A stretch of DNA of 23,659 bases from NCBI GenBank assembly GCA_913042885.1, contig CAJWLW010000040.1, forward strand, positions 1-23,659, written 5' to 3'. The notes beneath the pieces were generated by a model. That model saw only the letters and a list, made by a program, of their open reading frames with translations. It was not told the origin of the DNA and did no database searches. The position numbers and the translations under genes were made by a program. Below, in pieces: positions 1 to 8,099 of this stretch (positions within the stretch are counted from its first letter, which is position 1; each line of letters opens with the position of its first letter). Source of the stretch: an uncultured Lentisphaeria bacterium (lineage in GTDB: Bacteria > Verrucomicrobiota > Lentisphaeria > JABSQK01 > CAJWLW01).

Positions 1-320
1 CACCGTGGTCCTTTGCGACGATTCTACTACAGTTTCGGGGACAGTCAAGCTATTCAAGGATTCCAAGAAATGGACATTTTTCTGGCATCGGACCGTGATT
101 ACGTACGATTTTCCCAGGAGTGCGTCGAATTGCTGCGGCGCCACATCGGCCTCGGTGCCCGAGGCTTGAAAATCGTTGTAGTGCAACGACTACCCGAGGG
201 CTCGTGAAACTTCCCTTCCGACAATCCAGTTCTGTCGGCTGCACATCGATTAGCACATCCACCAGGCAGTGCAATGCTGGGGAGGTGCAGGGCAACGTTT
301 TACTGCTGCGGATCCACTTG
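1..320 (-). pseudogene. Possible decayed CorA-type Mg2+/Co2+ transporter fragment
   Basis: No intact reading frame is present, but consecutive stretches read on the minus strand in changing frames resemble the soluble N-terminal domain of CorA transporters, in the right order. About 320-275 reads VDPQQ, a stop, then NVALHLPSI. About 275-200 reads LHCLVDVLIDVQPTELD, like the family's H-P-L-x-x-E-D-V-x-x-x-x-Q-R-x-K segment. About 195-1 reads LHYNDFQ followed by LLGKSYVITVR, like the family's L-G-x-N-Y-L-V-T-V-H strand. At least one nonsense codon and two frame changes separate the pieces. The last piece stays open to the window edge, so the membrane part with the GMN motif would lie outside. 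The assignment rests on remembered family patterns and could be coincidence in non-coding DNA. Confidence 0.38.
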
Positions 321-942
321 ACAATTGCGACAGACAGAGCAACCGGGCGACTGTTCGGAATGCCGGACGTTGCGTACTAAGCGCTGGCAGATGGACTCCA
401 CAGCATCTTCGGCCGGCATCCGGGCCGGGTGCAGCCGGTCGCCACATGTGGATCCGGCAGAGACGGACTCATGCAACTTCACCACAGGCTAAGACGTAAA
501 CTGGCCTTGCGGCAATTCACCGTAATTTTTGGCGCTATTATCCTTACCCGGCTCCCGCGAAAGGCCCGACGCAAAGAAACACGGCGTTATCTGAAACCGC
601 GCAACCCCTTGCCAGTATTGGATTCGCGGCATTTCGGGAGAACCATTGCCTGCCGGCGCTTCATTTCTTTTGCTTGAAACCGCGGGGGAGCGGGCTTAAA
701 ACACGCTACCTTTGTACAGTTGCGGTGAGGACCAGCAATCGATCGACGGCAGCGAAAAACACCGGGAAGCTCAAAAGTTTTTGGAACCCCCTTCGTATGC
801 CGGCGGGGTTAGTCGTGCCTGACAGCGACCCGGCACACGTTGTGCAGCGTCGTTTGTGTCATATGAAGTACACGGCCAAGTTGTTGCGCCAATGTGAAAA
901 TCCATTGGGATTCAAACCTCCGCTCAAAAGAGTAACATCACA
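321..942. other. Intergenic stretch without a recognised gene
   Basis: About 620 bases before the HDOD gene hold only short frames with no family resemblance. A loose promoter-like pair, TTGAAA at 674-679 and TAAAAC at 697-702 with a 17-base spacer, points toward the HDOD gene but is a weak match and lies 240 bases from its start. A short inverted repeat (AACCCC at about 784, GGGGTT at about 805) is present. I see no tRNA, RNase P, tmRNA or SRP RNA signature. Confidence 0.5.
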
Positions 943-1980
943 ATGGCAACGTTCCTGCAAAAACTCAGTTCGATGTTCGGCAAGGACGAAGACGTCGGCG
1001 TCGTTACAGCCCCCGAAACCATGGAACGCCGAGCATCTTCAGCAGTTGATCCGTCTGAGAAAACCAGGATGTGGTGGGAATGCGACGAGATCGACACTGC
1101 CACCGGCGACGTGGTGCAGTTGACAAACTTCGATGCCGCCGTGGCCCAGAGCAAACTGGCAGAGAAAATCTCCGAAAACCAGTTCAGCCTGCTCGATATC
1201 CCTGATAACGTCACCCGCATCCGGCAGCTTCTCAATCAGGACAATCTGGACCTGGCCAAAGTCAGCGAACTGATCTCACGTAGCCCTGTGCTGACGTCCG
1301 AAATTCTGCGTACAGCCAATTCAGCAACTCATTACCGGGGCATCCAGATCAAGCATCTGCGAACCGCCATGCAGCGGCTGGGGCTACAGACAGTCAAGGG
1401 CATTCTCTACATGCAGGCCAGCAAGGTAACGGCCGCCAAGAACAGCCCATTTCATCATATCGCCACAGCCATCGTCGAACATTCCTGCGTGGTGGCGCAA
1501 ATTGCCAACTACCTCAGCCTGCGATATTTTCCCGATCCCGATATGGCCTTTACTGCCGGGCTCCTCCACGATATCGGCAAGCTGGCACTACTTCGGGAGA
1601 TAGCTGACAATTATGCCACAGAAGCGGGTGATGACACGTATACGGAAGAGTCATTTTATGATATCCTGCAGCCGCTGCACCAGTCCACTGGCGCCCTGCT
1701 AGCCGAACACTGGCGGTTGTCGGAAGAAATCCGGGTCGCCATCTCCAACCACTACGAACCACCGGCCACCGATGAAGCCAACGACGTCCTGGCACTAATT
1801 CCTTCGCTGGTGAGCTTCAGCAACACGCTGGCCCGTCTTCTTGGCAAAGGTCGGCACCTCCCGCCGGTAAACATCTGGGCCTTGCCCGCCGCCAGCCATC
1901 TCGGCATCGTCAACGACCCCGATACGATCGAGTACCTCAGCGCGATCCCCGATATGCTGTGCGATCGTATCGACAACTGA
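943..1980 (+). CDS. HDOD domain signalling protein
   Basis: This 345-residue soluble protein carries one HDOD domain (roughly residues 75-270), a relative of HD phosphohydrolases used in bacterial signalling and regulation. Typical features are the N-terminal helical part with a run of LLNQDNLDLAKVSELIS type (older-sample 'select' helices), the segment SEILRTANSA, and the HD-like motif LLHDIGKLALL near residue 210. A histidine at VEHS and another at AEHW further downstream also fit. The first 60 residues are a low-similarity, charged leader. There is no receiver, GGDEF or EAL domain, so its partner is unknown. The start follows a weak AAGAG ribosome site. It stands alone, about 120 bases ahead of the yebC operon on the same strand. 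Confidence 0.88.
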   Translation: MATFLQKLSSMFGKDEDVGVVTAPETMERRASSAVDPSEKTRMWWECDEIDTATGDVVQLTNFDAAVAQSKLAEKISENQFSLLDIPDNVTRIRQLLNQDNLDLAKVSELISRSPVLTSEILRTANSATHYRGIQIKHLRTAMQRLGLQTVKGILYMQASKVTAAKNSPFHHIATAIVEHSCVVAQIANYLSLRYFPDPDMAFTAGLLHDIGKLALLREIADNYATEAGDDTYTEESFYDILQPLHQSTGALLAEHWRLSEEIRVAISNHYEPPATDEANDVLALIPSLVSFSNTLARLLGKGRHLPPVNIWALPAASHLGIVNDPDTIEYLSAIPDMLCDRIDN

Positions 1981-2090
1981 CCGCCGACAGCACCAACCCA
2001 CTGGGACCACCTCTTACTTTCGCGAATTGAAAAACAAACGTAAGCGCAGTAAAATCCTACCTCGCATCTCCGTTGCCAGGCCGATTTCTG

Positions 2091-2095
2091 AGGAG
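2091..2095 (+). promoter_or_regulatory. Ribosome binding site fixing the yebC start
   Basis: AGGAG lies seven bases before the ATG at 2103. It shows that translation begins at MSGHNKW, the invariant start of YebC proteins, and not at the in-frame upstream start at 2073. Confidence 0.8.
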
Positions 2096-2102
2096 TTTAT
2101 GT

Positions 2103-2867
2103 ATGTCCGGACATAATAAATGGTCAACGATCAAGCATAAAAAGGGTCGTACCGACGCCAAGCGCGGTAAAACATTCTCGCGTTTGGCTAAAGAACTGAT
2201 TCAGGCCACCCGCGATGGCGGCAAGGATCCGTTGTCAAACGCCAGACTGCGCACCGCGATCGCTTCAGCAAAAGTCGTCAACATGCCCAACGACAACATC
2301 GACCGCGCCATCAAGAAGGGTGCCGGTGAACTTGGCGGTGCGGTCCTTGAGGAACTCAGCTACGAGGCCTATGCCAGCGGCGGCGTTGCGATCATGGTCG
2401 ACTGCCTGTCCGACAATCGCAACCGCACGGCTGCCGAAGTCCGCCACATGATCACCAAAGCCAACGGAAATCTGGCCAGCAACGGCGCTGTCGCGTGGAT
2501 GTTTCATCGCAAAGCCCGCTTCGTTATCGAAGGCGAAAAAGCCGATGAAGAAACGCTCATGGAACTGTGCTTCAGCGCCGAAGTCGAGATTGAGGAAATT
2601 ACTGCCGACGAGGATATCGCCGAAATCCTGGCGCCGCCGGAATCCTTCAACGCCCTGGCAATGGCGCTCGAGGCCGACGGCATCGTGCCGGTTGAGTCCG
2701 GCGTCGTGCGCATTCCGGAGAATCAGGTGCAGATAAATGATCCCTCCGTGGCCAAGCAGGTCGTGCGCTTGATCGATGATCTTGAAGATTTCGACGACGT
2801 GCAGGGCGTTGTCTCCAACGCTGATTTCGACGATGCCGTGCTCGAGGAACTTGCGGCGGACGAGTGA
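2103..2867 (+). CDS. yebC: YebC/PmpR family protein (translation factor / transcriptional regulator)
   Basis: The 254-residue protein has the full YebC signature: MSGHNKWSTIKHKKG at the N-terminus, then KRGKTFSRLAKELI, the segment MPNDNIDRAIKKG and the central VDCLSDNRNRTAAEVRH. The length matches the family (about 240-250). YebC proteins were long annotated as DNA-binding regulators; more recent work on family members ties them to relief of ribosome stalling at proline-rich stretches. The sequence alone does not separate these roles. It is the first gene of a compact operon. Its TGA overlaps the GTG start of ruvC by four bases, and the yebC-ruvC neighbourhood is common in bacteria. The C-terminus is strongly acidic. 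Confidence 0.95.
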   Translation: MSGHNKWSTIKHKKGRTDAKRGKTFSRLAKELIQATRDGGKDPLSNARLRTAIASAKVVNMPNDNIDRAIKKGAGELGGAVLEELSYEAYASGGVAIMVDCLSDNRNRTAAEVRHMITKANGNLASNGAVAWMFHRKARFVIEGEKADEETLMELCFSAEVEIEEITADEDIAEILAPPESFNALAMALEADGIVPVESGVVRIPENQVQINDPSVAKQVVRLIDDLEDFDDVQGVVSNADFDDAVLEELAADE

Positions 2868-3382
2868 CGCAACAAACCACTACGCTCCTGGGCATCGACA
2901 CCGCCCTGCGCTCCACCGGCTATGGTGTCATCACGATGACTGGCCGGAAGTTCACCGCCGTCGACTGCGGCGTCATCCGCAACGCCAGACAGGCGCCGCT
3001 CAGTGATTGCCTGCGGCGCCACGGTATCGGCATCGAGGAACTCATCGAAACGTTCAAACCCGATGTCGCCTCGATCGAAGGCAGCTTTTACTTTAAGAAC
3101 GCCAAGACCGCCATGCTCCTCGGCATGGCGCGTGGCGCTGTTGTCAGCATACTGGCACGACACGGAATACCGTGCTACGAGTATGCACCGCGAAAAGCCA
3201 GAAAAATTGTTATTGGCAGCGGCAGTGCCACGAAACTGCAGATCGCCGAGTTTATGGCGCGCACGCTCAATCTCGATATCGCCGACATTCCGGATGACGC
3301 CACCGACGCGATGGCCATGGCCATCTGTCACGGCATCACCATGCAAACCGGCGGCGGACTCTATCTGCCGGAACCAATCTGA
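2864..3382 (+). CDS. ruvC: Crossover junction endodeoxyribonuclease RuvC
   Basis: RuvC cuts Holliday junctions symmetrically during recombination and repair. This 172-residue protein has the normal family length and all four acidic catalytic positions at nearly the E. coli spacing: D12 in LLGIDTALRSTGYG, E72 in SIEGSFYFKNA, and D145 and D148 in PDDATDAMAMAICH. It starts with GTG inside the yebC stop codon (GTGA overlap), which suggests translational coupling. The usual partners ruvA and ruvB are not downstream; lysS follows after 39 bases. The branch-migration genes must therefore be elsewhere in the genome. Confidence 0.95.
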   Translation: MTQQTTTLLGIDTALRSTGYGVITMTGRKFTAVDCGVIRNARQAPLSDCLRRHGIGIEELIETFKPDVASIEGSFYFKNAKTAMLLGMARGAVVSILARHGIPCYEYAPRKARKIVIGSGSATKLQIAEFMARTLNLDIADIPDDATDAMAMAICHGITMQTGGGLYLPEPI

Positions 3383-3421
3383 ACTATCCAATCCCGCGCC
3401 AATACCCTGAACGACGGAATA

Positions 3422-4930
3422 ATGAGCAACGACACAAACACCCGCACAGACGATGCCCCGATCGTCGACATCAATGACCAGATCGCCCAGCGTCTCGATA
3501 ATCTGGAGGCCTGGCGTAGCGAAGGCACCGATCCATACGGCGCCACCTTTCCCAACCGCACACTCTCCGTCGATGCCAAAGCGCTGTACAGCGAAGATGA
3601 CCCGGAGGCTGAGCCGCCCGTCACTATTGCCGGCCGCATCGTGTTGTTTCGGATCATGGGTAAAGCAGTGTTTGCGCAACTGCGCGACGGCGATGGATTA
3701 ATTCAGATTTACGCCCAAAAGAATGTCCTCGGCGAAGAGCTTTTCGCTGCCTTCAAGCGTCTCGATTTCGGCGATATCGTCGGTGTTTCGGGCGGTGTTT
3801 TCAAGACACGCACCGGAGAGATTACCGTCAAGGTGCAGTCGTACACCTTACTTTCGAAAGCCCTGCGACCGCTGCCCGCCAAGCACGAAGGACTGGTCGA
3901 TATCGAGCAGCGCTATCGCCAGCGCTACCTCGACCTGATCGGCAACGATGAAGCTGCAGCAGTGTTCCGCAAGCGCATCGACATCGTCCGCGAAGTTCGC
4001 AAATTTCTCGAAGATCGCGGCTACATCGAGGTCGAGACGCCAATGCTGCAGGTGCTCGCCGGCGGCGCCGCGGCACGTCCGTTCGAGACCTATTACAACG
4101 CGCTCAGCTGCCCGATGTTCATGCGCATCGCACCGGAACTGTACCTCAAGCGCTTGCTCGTCGGCGGTTTCGAAAAAGTGTTCGAACTCAATCGAAACTT
4201 TCGTAATGAAGGTCTCGACCGGCGGCACAATCCCGAGTTCACGATGCTCGAACTCTACGAAGCCTACGGCGACTGCCGCACCATGATGGAACTGGTCGAG
4301 GCGCTCATCACAACCGTCGCGCAAAATGTCAATGGTTCGCTGCAGGTCCAACTCAATGAAGAGACCACCCTCGACTTCACGCCACCCTTCCGCCGGGTGA
4401 CTTACAAGGAACTGATCTGTGAGCGCATGGGCAACGACTGGTACGATGTATCAAGCGCCGAGCGTCTGAGCCGAGCACAGGCGCTCGAACTCGAGGTCGA
4501 CGCCGGCATGAGCGACGTCTTGGTGACACACGAGATCTATGAGAAGGTTGTCGAACATGAGCTCATCCAACCCACGTTCGTCACGCGCATGCCGCGGCAG
4601 TTGGTGCCGCTGGCCAAGACCTGTGACGACGACGACTCACTGGTGGATGTATACGAGCTCGAGATCAACGGACTCGAAGTATCGCCCGGCTATTCCGAAC
4701 TCAACGACCCGATCGAGCAGCGCAAGCGTTTCCAGGAGCAGATTGATACGGCCGACGGCAATCCCGAAGTGTCGGAGATCATCGACGAGGATTTCCTCAC
4801 CGCTCTCGAACACGGCATGCCGCCGGCCGGAGGACTCGGCCTTGGGATCGACCGTCTGGTCATGCTGCTCACTGGCGCGGAGTCAATTCGCGACGTCATA
4901 CTCTTCCCGCACTTGCGCCCGAAGAAATGA
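3422..4930 (+). CDS. lysS: Lysine--tRNA ligase, class II
   Basis: The enzyme attaches lysine to its tRNA in the cytoplasm. The 502-residue length is standard. Residues about 55-170 form the OB-fold anticodon-binding domain (start of the fold at VTIAGRI). The catalytic domain follows, with the motif 1 region VETPMLQ and GGAAARPF near 205-220. Motif 2 is FRNEGLDRRHNPEFTMLE near 258-278 and motif 3 is GLGLGIDRLVMLL near 470-485. All active-site landmarks are intact. It is the last gene of the yebC-ruvC operon, and its end faces the minus-strand secreted-protein gene across 81 bases. I see no clear U-tract terminator in that gap. Confidence 0.97.
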   Translation: MSNDTNTRTDDAPIVDINDQIAQRLDNLEAWRSEGTDPYGATFPNRTLSVDAKALYSEDDPEAEPPVTIAGRIVLFRIMGKAVFAQLRDGDGLIQIYAQKNVLGEELFAAFKRLDFGDIVGVSGGVFKTRTGEITVKVQSYTLLSKALRPLPAKHEGLVDIEQRYRQRYLDLIGNDEAAAVFRKRIDIVREVRKFLEDRGYIEVETPMLQVLAGGAAARPFETYYNALSCPMFMRIAPELYLKRLLVGGFEKVFELNRNFRNEGLDRRHNPEFTMLELYEAYGDCRTMMELVEALITTVAQNVNGSLQVQLNEETTLDFTPPFRRVTYKELICERMGNDWYDVSSAERLSRAQALELEVDAGMSDVLVTHEIYEKVVEHELIQPTFVTRMPRQLVPLAKTCDDDDSLVDVYELEINGLEVSPGYSELNDPIEQRKRFQEQIDTADGNPEVSEIIDEDFLTALEHGMPPAGGLGLGIDRLVMLLTGAESIRDVILFPHLRPKK

Positions 4931-5011
4931 GCCGTTGATCCACCTTGATCAGTCGACGTAGAGATTAAGGTCATCGGAATCAAGATGGACTCATTCCCTG
5001 CCGTCCCGCGA

Positions 5012-6103
5012 TCAAAGCGCGATCAATCCCTGCACGTGGGCAATGCACGCCGTATCGCTTTCGGATCCCGGCGTGTTGTCGGCGATGATCTCCGCACCAC
5101 TGATGATCCGCACAGCCAGTTCATCGACGACAGTTTCGAGTTCGTCCAAGCTCGTCGGCGGCGAACTAAACAGGTCGTTGCACATCTGGTCGAACACCTG
5201 ATCCGCAAGTTCTGCACACGTCGTACCACCAGAACCCGGCGTGCTGAAAAACAGCTCGTCATAGACGAGCGTCGCCTGCACGCTGGCTTGTCCGAAGGCG
5301 AAACCGTCGAAGTAGGCGCTGATCGCGATCGCATCGACCGTGAACCCGCCCTGAATCGGCACAGCGAAAGCTCCCGACGGATTAAAGATGTCGAGCGGCA
5401 CAGTTGCCGCCAACGGCATCAGAGTACCGTCCGGTGCAATCGAATCGATCGTGCCAGTCAGAATAGAAATGCCGCCATCGTACGTGAGTTCCACGCGCAG
5501 TGGCGTATCCAGAGGCAGTGTAAACTCGAGCGACGAAAATACGACGTTATTGAAAGCACTCGTGCCGACCTGCGCACCGAGTGTCGTCGGGGACACGAAG
5601 GGCCCACCGAAAAAAGATGATACATTCGGGAAATAATTGAACTCAACCATATCGAACGTGTCGTTGTCGAAGTCCAAAACGTCCCCTGTACGGTCGAGTC
5701 CAGTCGTCGTCGAGTTGATGAGTCCGAAGGCGATCTGTGCAAAACCGTTGGGGTCTGCGTAGAAACCGGCACTCCGGATGGTCAACACCGCTCCGAAACT
5801 GAATGTATCTGCTTCGGTCACTGCCATGCCGAGCGGTGCCGTGAGTCGCGTGGATGGTTCGAGTGTGTCGTACCCCACCTCGAGGGAACCAGCCGGGTCA
5901 CCGGTGAAGGCCGGTGCGTTCGACAGGTGCGTGAACTGCGCAACACCGGGTCCCTTCAAAGTAAAATTGCCGCCGTCGCCGACGAAGGGTGATGCATTAA
6001 AGGTCTCGGTCAGGGGTGCGGCGAAAGCGGTCGACACACTGACTGTCGCGGCAACTGCAATTATCGCGAGCTTGTGGTGGCCTGGGAAACGTGTGCGCAT
6101 CAT
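5012..6103 (-). CDS. Secreted beta-rich protein of unknown function
   Basis: I do not recognise a named family. The start is placed at the ATG at 6103 because AGAGGT (6111-6116) lies seven bases before it; an in-frame ATG at 6142 would overlap the upstream gene. The 363-residue product begins with RTRFPGHHK, a hydrophobic stretch of about 17 residues and an AFA-AP signal-peptidase-like site, so it should be exported. The mature part alternates short beta-strand-like runs rich in G, T, D and N (for example FNASPFVGDGGNF and DFDNDTFDMVEFNYFP), compatible with a lectin-like jelly-roll fold. A C-terminal helical tail of about 75 residues holds three cysteines. No PEP-CTERM or anchor is visible. 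It lies 35 bases behind the pseudopilin gene and is probably co-transcribed under the cobalamin riboswitch. Confidence 0.75.
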   Translation of the reverse strand: MMRTRFPGHHKLAIIAVAATVSVSTAFAAPLTETFNASPFVGDGGNFTLKGPGVAQFTHLSNAPAFTGDPAGSLEVGYDTLEPSTRLTAPLGMAVTEADTFSFGAVLTIRSAGFYADPNGFAQIAFGLINSTTTGLDRTGDVLDFDNDTFDMVEFNYFPNVSSFFGGPFVSPTTLGAQVGTSAFNNVVFSSLEFTLPLDTPLRVELTYDGGISILTGTIDSIAPDGTLMPLAATVPLDIFNPSGAFAVPIQGGFTVDAIAISAYFDGFAFGQASVQATLVYDELFFSTPGSGGTTCAELADQVFDQMCNDLFSSPPTSLDELETVVDELAVRIISGAEIIADNTPGSESDTACIAHVQGLIAL

Positions 6104-6138
6104 GGTGCCTACCTCTGTCGGCATTCCGGATTCCAAAT

Positions 6139-6885
6139 TCAACGGCCGTCGATGCTGGCAACCGTCCCGTCGTCAGCAAACAGGTTGCCCGCCGGCGACT
6201 CGCAGCCGAAGTTTATTGGAGTGCTGTCGAACGGTTGTCCCTGCATCCGCTGCAGAGCAATATGTCCGTCAATAAAAAGGACGTTCGCCGCCGTTTCATG
6301 GCGGAAATGTGCATAGCCGCTCTTGGCCAGTCCCGGCGGCTCACCCCAAGTGGGAAACAGCACGTAGTGGCCTTCGTTGAAGCGGTTGGAGAAATCAAAA
6401 TGAATGGCGTCGGTAAACGTAAATACGGTGGAGGCACGGCTGACATATTTATTCTCACGCTGATCCATCAACCGAAGATTGTAGCCGTAGGTGGCGACGC
6501 GTCCGTCGAATTTCTCATAGAACGTCGATGCACCATACGGAAAAAGCGGACACTGCAGCCGGTTTTCGAACGAATTCACGAAGGGCGCCAGCAGCGCCTG
6601 CGACCTGTCGATCGGCCGGTTGGCGCCGCCCCCGGGGCCACCGGGTTCGAAACCGAACCACCAATGGCGGCCGCCGGCCGAATCGGTGAAGTACGGAAAG
6701 TAATATTCGTCGTACGTGTCGACGTACTGCCGTACGCCAATCCCGATCTGTCGCAGGTTAGACGCACACAGCGCTCGTTGCCCGCTGAGTTTCGCCTGGT
6801 TCAGTGCCGGCAGCAACATCGACGCAAGGATCGCAATAATCGCCATGACCACGAGCAGTTCTATCAATGTGAAATGTTTTTTCAT
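6139..6885 (-). CDS. Pseudopilin-like protein with H-X9-DG C-terminal motif
   Basis: The 248-residue protein starts [13 protein letters not shown], the type IV prepilin/pseudopilin methylation signal with the conserved Glu at +5 after cleavage, followed by one hydrophobic helix ending in [13 protein letters not shown]. The C-terminal part contains [13 protein letters not shown], an exact H-X9-DG motif. This architecture is abundant in planctomycetes, verrucomicrobia and lentisphaeras, where such proteins are numerous and mostly uncharacterised. Residue -1 of the cleavage site is His, not the canonical Gly. It should be processed by a prepilin peptidase and sit at the inner membrane or cell surface. 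The start lies 11 bases after the U-tract of an intrinsic terminator and has only a poorly placed AGGG. A cobalamin riboswitch precedes the terminator, so expression is likely B12-responsive. Confidence 0.9.
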   Translation of the reverse strand: MKKHFTLIELLVVMAIIAILASMLLPALNQAKLSGQRALCASNLRQIGIGVRQYVDTYDEYYFPYFTDSAGGRHWWFGFEPGGPGGGANRPIDRSQALLAPFVNSFENRLQCPLFPYGASTFYEKFDGRVATYGYNLRLMDQRENKYVSRASTVFTFTDAIHFDFSNRFNEGHYVLFPTWGEPPGLAKSGYAHFRHETAANVLFIDGHIALQRMQGQPFDSTPINFGCESPAGNLFADDGTVASIDGR

Positions 6886-6896
6886 ACCCTGTTCAT

Positions 6897-6934
6897 AAAA
6901 AATGCCGAACCCCGCAAACCGCGGCATTCGGCAT
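6897..6934 (-). terminator. Intrinsic terminator, probable riboswitch expression platform
   Basis: Read on the minus strand, ATGCCGAATGCCGC (6934-6921), a five-base loop GGTTT and GCGGGGTTCGGCAT (6915-6902) form a 14-pair stem with one mismatch and one G-U pair. Six T residues follow (6902-6897). It lies between the cobalamin aptamer and the pseudopilin ATG at 6885, in the position expected of a ligand-controlled terminator. Its base at 6934 is about 20 bases from the aptamer's 3' end. Confidence 0.8.
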
Positions 6935-6956
6935 CAAACCACATTGATTCAAGCCA

Positions 6957-7085
6957 AAAGCCCCTGACGCGGAGACTTCAGTATGTCAGGGTTATCTGAC
7001 TTACGGGCTTGAGGCCCGATTACAGCGGCGCGACCGTCCCGGATTCTCACCGGGTTCCCCTGTGACAGCAGAACTATAGTGCACG
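6957..7085 (-). ncRNA. Cobalamin (B12) riboswitch
   Basis: Read on the minus strand, the conserved core is unmistakable. It reads GGGGAACCCGGTGAGAATCC, then GGGACGGTCGCGCCGCTGTAATC, then a short hairpin GGGCCTCAAGCCCG. A B12-box-like segment AAGTCAGATAACCCTGAC (about 7002-6985) comes next, and TCTCCGCG closes the element. Order and spacing fit the shorter class of cobalamin riboswitches. Boundaries are approximate by about 10 bases. It begins 84 bases after the nfo stop codon on the same strand and is followed by a terminator and the pseudopilin gene. An adenosyl- versus methylcobalamin preference cannot be read from the sequence. The typical targets are B12 uptake or synthesis genes; none is seen here. 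Confidence 0.88.
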
Positions 7086-7168
7086 GGGAAAAGACATCCA
7101 CCAGCACGGCACGATGACCGCAAAGTTCGTGTCAGTCCCGCTTGCGAGCATCCCCTCCAATATTCATT

Positions 7169-8017
7169 CTACCGAACCATTCCCCGCAGAGTCGCCAGGT
7201 TCTCCTCGTCCTCTTCCATACTTTTCCCCTTGGGCGTCTCGATCACCATCGGCAGATGTTCGAGACGTTCGTCGTTGACGATGAACTCGAAAGCGTCACG
7301 GCCGATCTCGCCGGCGCCGATGTGTTCATGCCGATCCTTGCAGCTGCCGAACTTCGCTTTACTGTCGTTCAGATGCAAAGCCAGCAACCGGCCGAAGCCA
7401 ACCGTATCGCCAAACGCCGAGATCGTATTTTCGTATCCCGTCTCGTCGCGAATATCGTAGCCGGCGGCGAACACATGGCACGTGTCGAAACAGACGCCGA
7501 GCCGTTCGTCTGCGTCAACCGCCTCGTACAGTCGGGCGATGTGCTCGAATTCGCCGCAAATGGAACTGCCCTGCCCTGCCATGGTCTCGATGGCAATGCG
7601 GACACCGCAATTCGCCGTCGCATTGATCACCAACCGCAGGTTGTCCGCCGCCACCTGCAAGCCCACGTCCGTCTGCAACCCCTTTGGACTGCCGGGATGC
7701 AACACGATGAACGGCAGCTCAAGTTTTGCGGCGCGGTCGATTTCGTCGATCAGGCCCATCACCGATTTCTCGCGGGTTGCATCAACTTCGGAACAGACAT
7801 TGATCAAGTACGACGCATGCACAAAGACCGGATCGATTGAAGACTCCGCACGACGGGCGATGAAAGCCGCGGCATCCTCATCGGCAATCGGTGCTGCTGC
7901 CCACTGCCGATTACTCTTCGTAAAAATCTGGATTGTATCGCAGCCAACCGCTTCGCCGCGGTCGATGGCCAGCGGGAAACCGCCGGATATGCTCATATGT
8001 GCGCCGAATTTAGGCAT
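7169..8017 (-). CDS. nfo: Deoxyribonuclease IV (AP endonuclease)
   Basis: Endonuclease IV cuts DNA 5' of abasic sites in base-excision repair, using a trinuclear zinc centre in a TIM barrel. The 282-residue product carries the family landmarks: FGAHMSISGG at the N-terminus, IQIFTKSNRQW, CFDTCHVFAAGYD in the middle and LHLNDSKAKFGSCKDRHEHIG near the C-terminus, supplying the zinc-ligand His, Asp and Glu residues. There are two adjacent ATG codons. The second (8017) lies five bases after a strong GGAGG (8023-8027) and the first only two bases, so 8017 is preferred. It is divergent from the APC permease gene across 82 bases, which must hold both promoters. Confidence 0.95.
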   Translation of the reverse strand: MPKFGAHMSISGGFPLAIDRGEAVGCDTIQIFTKSNRQWAAAPIADEDAAAFIARRAESSIDPVFVHASYLINVCSEVDATREKSVMGLIDEIDRAAKLELPFIVLHPGSPKGLQTDVGLQVAADNLRLVINATANCGVRIAIETMAGQGSSICGEFEHIARLYEAVDADERLGVCFDTCHVFAAGYDIRDETGYENTISAFGDTVGFGRLLALHLNDSKAKFGSCKDRHEHIGAGEIGRDAFEFIVNDERLEHLPMVIETPKGKSMEEDEENLATLRGMVR

Positions 8018-8099
8018 CATCTCCTCCTTTGAAGAAAGGTGACTATATCGCAGCCACTCGACAGGTTAAAGTGTTCCATGTTCACCGATACCGTACAAC

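Noticed and set aside
13..207. Plus-strand open frame of 64 codons at the left edge
   Set aside because: It shows no family resemblance, and the opposite strand reads better as a CorA-like relic.
200..280. Minus-strand LVDVLIDV as the CorA 'LLDALVD' membrane-proximal segment
   Set aside because: Its order relative to the LGKSYVITV strand is wrong for that segment; it fits the earlier H-P-L-x-x-E-D-V region better.
898..925. GGGATTCAAACCTCCG-like sequence as a tRNA T-loop
   Set aside because: No acceptor, D or anticodon arm can be built around it.
674..1123. 149-codon plus-strand frame overlapping the HDOD start
   Set aside because: It overlaps the well-supported HDOD gene in another frame and its sequence is basic and pattern-free.
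2723..3679. Long (318-codon) minus-strand frame opposite yebC, ruvC and lysS
   Set aside because: It is a shadow frame: the plus strand carries three unmistakable genes with intact active sites.
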